Part shown: positions 44,597-44,713 of the stretch, piece by piece
How positions within the stretch are numbered: position 1 is the stretch's first letter
Layout of the letters: every line of letters starts with the position of its first letter
NCBI GenBank assembly: GCA_030550625.1
Contig: JAUQOZ010000193.1
Location: forward strand, 1-44,713
Source of the DNA: Chloroflexota bacterium
GTDB taxonomy: Bacteria > Chloroflexota > Chloroflexia > Chloroflexales > Chloroflexaceae
DNA: 44,713 nt
Reading direction: 5' to 3'
Made by a program: the position numbers and the translations under genes
The notes under the pieces: generated by a model
Told to the model about the DNA's origin: nothing
Database searches by the model: none
Seen by the model: only the letters and a program-made list of their open reading frames with translations

Positions 44597-44713
44597 TGCC
44601 CCCACCCCAGCCCTCCCCCGCTGGGGGAGGGAGTCGCCCCTCGCGCACCCCTGATGTCATTGCGAGCCGCGCGTAGGGGTAGAGCGATGCTCTGCCCACG
44701 CGCGGCGAAGCAA
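44597..44713. repeat. 117-bp direct repeat, copy 2, cut by the window end
   Basis: Perfect copy of 44304-44420, offset 293 bp; its nested hairpin is at 44666-44706. It runs to the last base of the window, so the repeat may extend further. The 176 bp between the copies hold no convincing gene. Confidence 0.9.

Noticed and set aside
44152-44654. ORFs at 44152-44361, 44361-44654 and 44204-44605
   Set aside because: They are translations of the intergenic repeats; two of them end in the same PTPALPRWGRESPLAHP string because they run through the two copies of the 117-bp repeat.

Overview
The window is GC-rich bacterial DNA that most resembles a filamentous phototroph of the Chloroflexota (Chloroflexus-like). 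This rests on gene style (a carotenoid cyclase, an Rsm22-type methyltransferase, a large exopolysaccharide locus) and on dispersed intergenic repeats of a kind I associate with that phylum (GGGCAGAGC palindromes, TTTGCG-rich tracts, CCCGCTGGGGG blocks). The taxonomic call is an inference. No rRNA, tRNA, CRISPR array, IS transposase or replication origin was seen.

Left flank (1-10.8 kb), mixed strands. It opens with the 3' end of a DUF1338 (HglS/YdcJ-like) gene, then a glutaredoxin-like protein, a YceI protein and an OsmC peroxidase on the minus strand. A lycopene cyclase (crtY) and three tandem paralogous two-TM proteins follow on the plus strand; the first paralog is broken by a frameshift. 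On the minus strand are aroB, a 44-residue membrane peptide missed by the ORF track, moeA, and a lone molybdenum-hydroxylase large subunit. moeA and the hydroxylase gene are separated by about 350 bp of repeat DNA.

Centre (11.1-39.5 kb). Twenty-four consecutive plus-strand genes form an exopolysaccharide/surface-glycan locus. They comprise a Wzm/Wzt ABC exporter, a VanZ-lectin membrane protein, a PQQ-type sugar dehydrogenase fused to cytochrome c, a nucleotide-sugar dehydrogenase, a GDP-fucose-synthase-like reductase and a second epimerase. There are also eight glycosyltransferases, a NodB deacetylase, a ChbG/YdjC deacetylase, a CapK-like adenylate-forming enzyme and a left-handed-beta-helix acyltransferase. 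A PAPS synthetase (ATP sulfurylase-APS kinase) lies directly upstream of a PAPS-dependent sulfotransferase. A Wzz/BY-kinase-like co-polymerase with a damaged Walker A motif, a HlyD-type lipoprotein and an O-antigen-ligase/Wzy-type polymerase complete the set. Together they predict a fucose- and uronate-containing, sulfated and partly deacetylated or acylated polymer exported by an ABC transporter. No initiating phosphoglycosyltransferase, no Wzx flippase and no Gmd are present in the window.

Right flank (39.5-44.7 kb). After a second repeat block come, on the minus strand, a soluble multi-PAS/GAF hybrid histidine kinase and an Rsm22/METTL17-like methyltransferase. The last ~690 bp are non-coding and carry a perfect 117-bp direct repeat (293 bp apart) with nested palindromes. 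The second copy runs to the window edge.

The most interesting signals are the glycan sulfation module, the apparently ATP-binding-defective Wzc-like protein coupled to a HlyD lipoprotein, the dehydrogenase-cytochrome fusion inside the EPS operon, the deacetylase-CapK coupled pair, the frameshifted tandem paralog, and the family of twin palindromes at gene ends.
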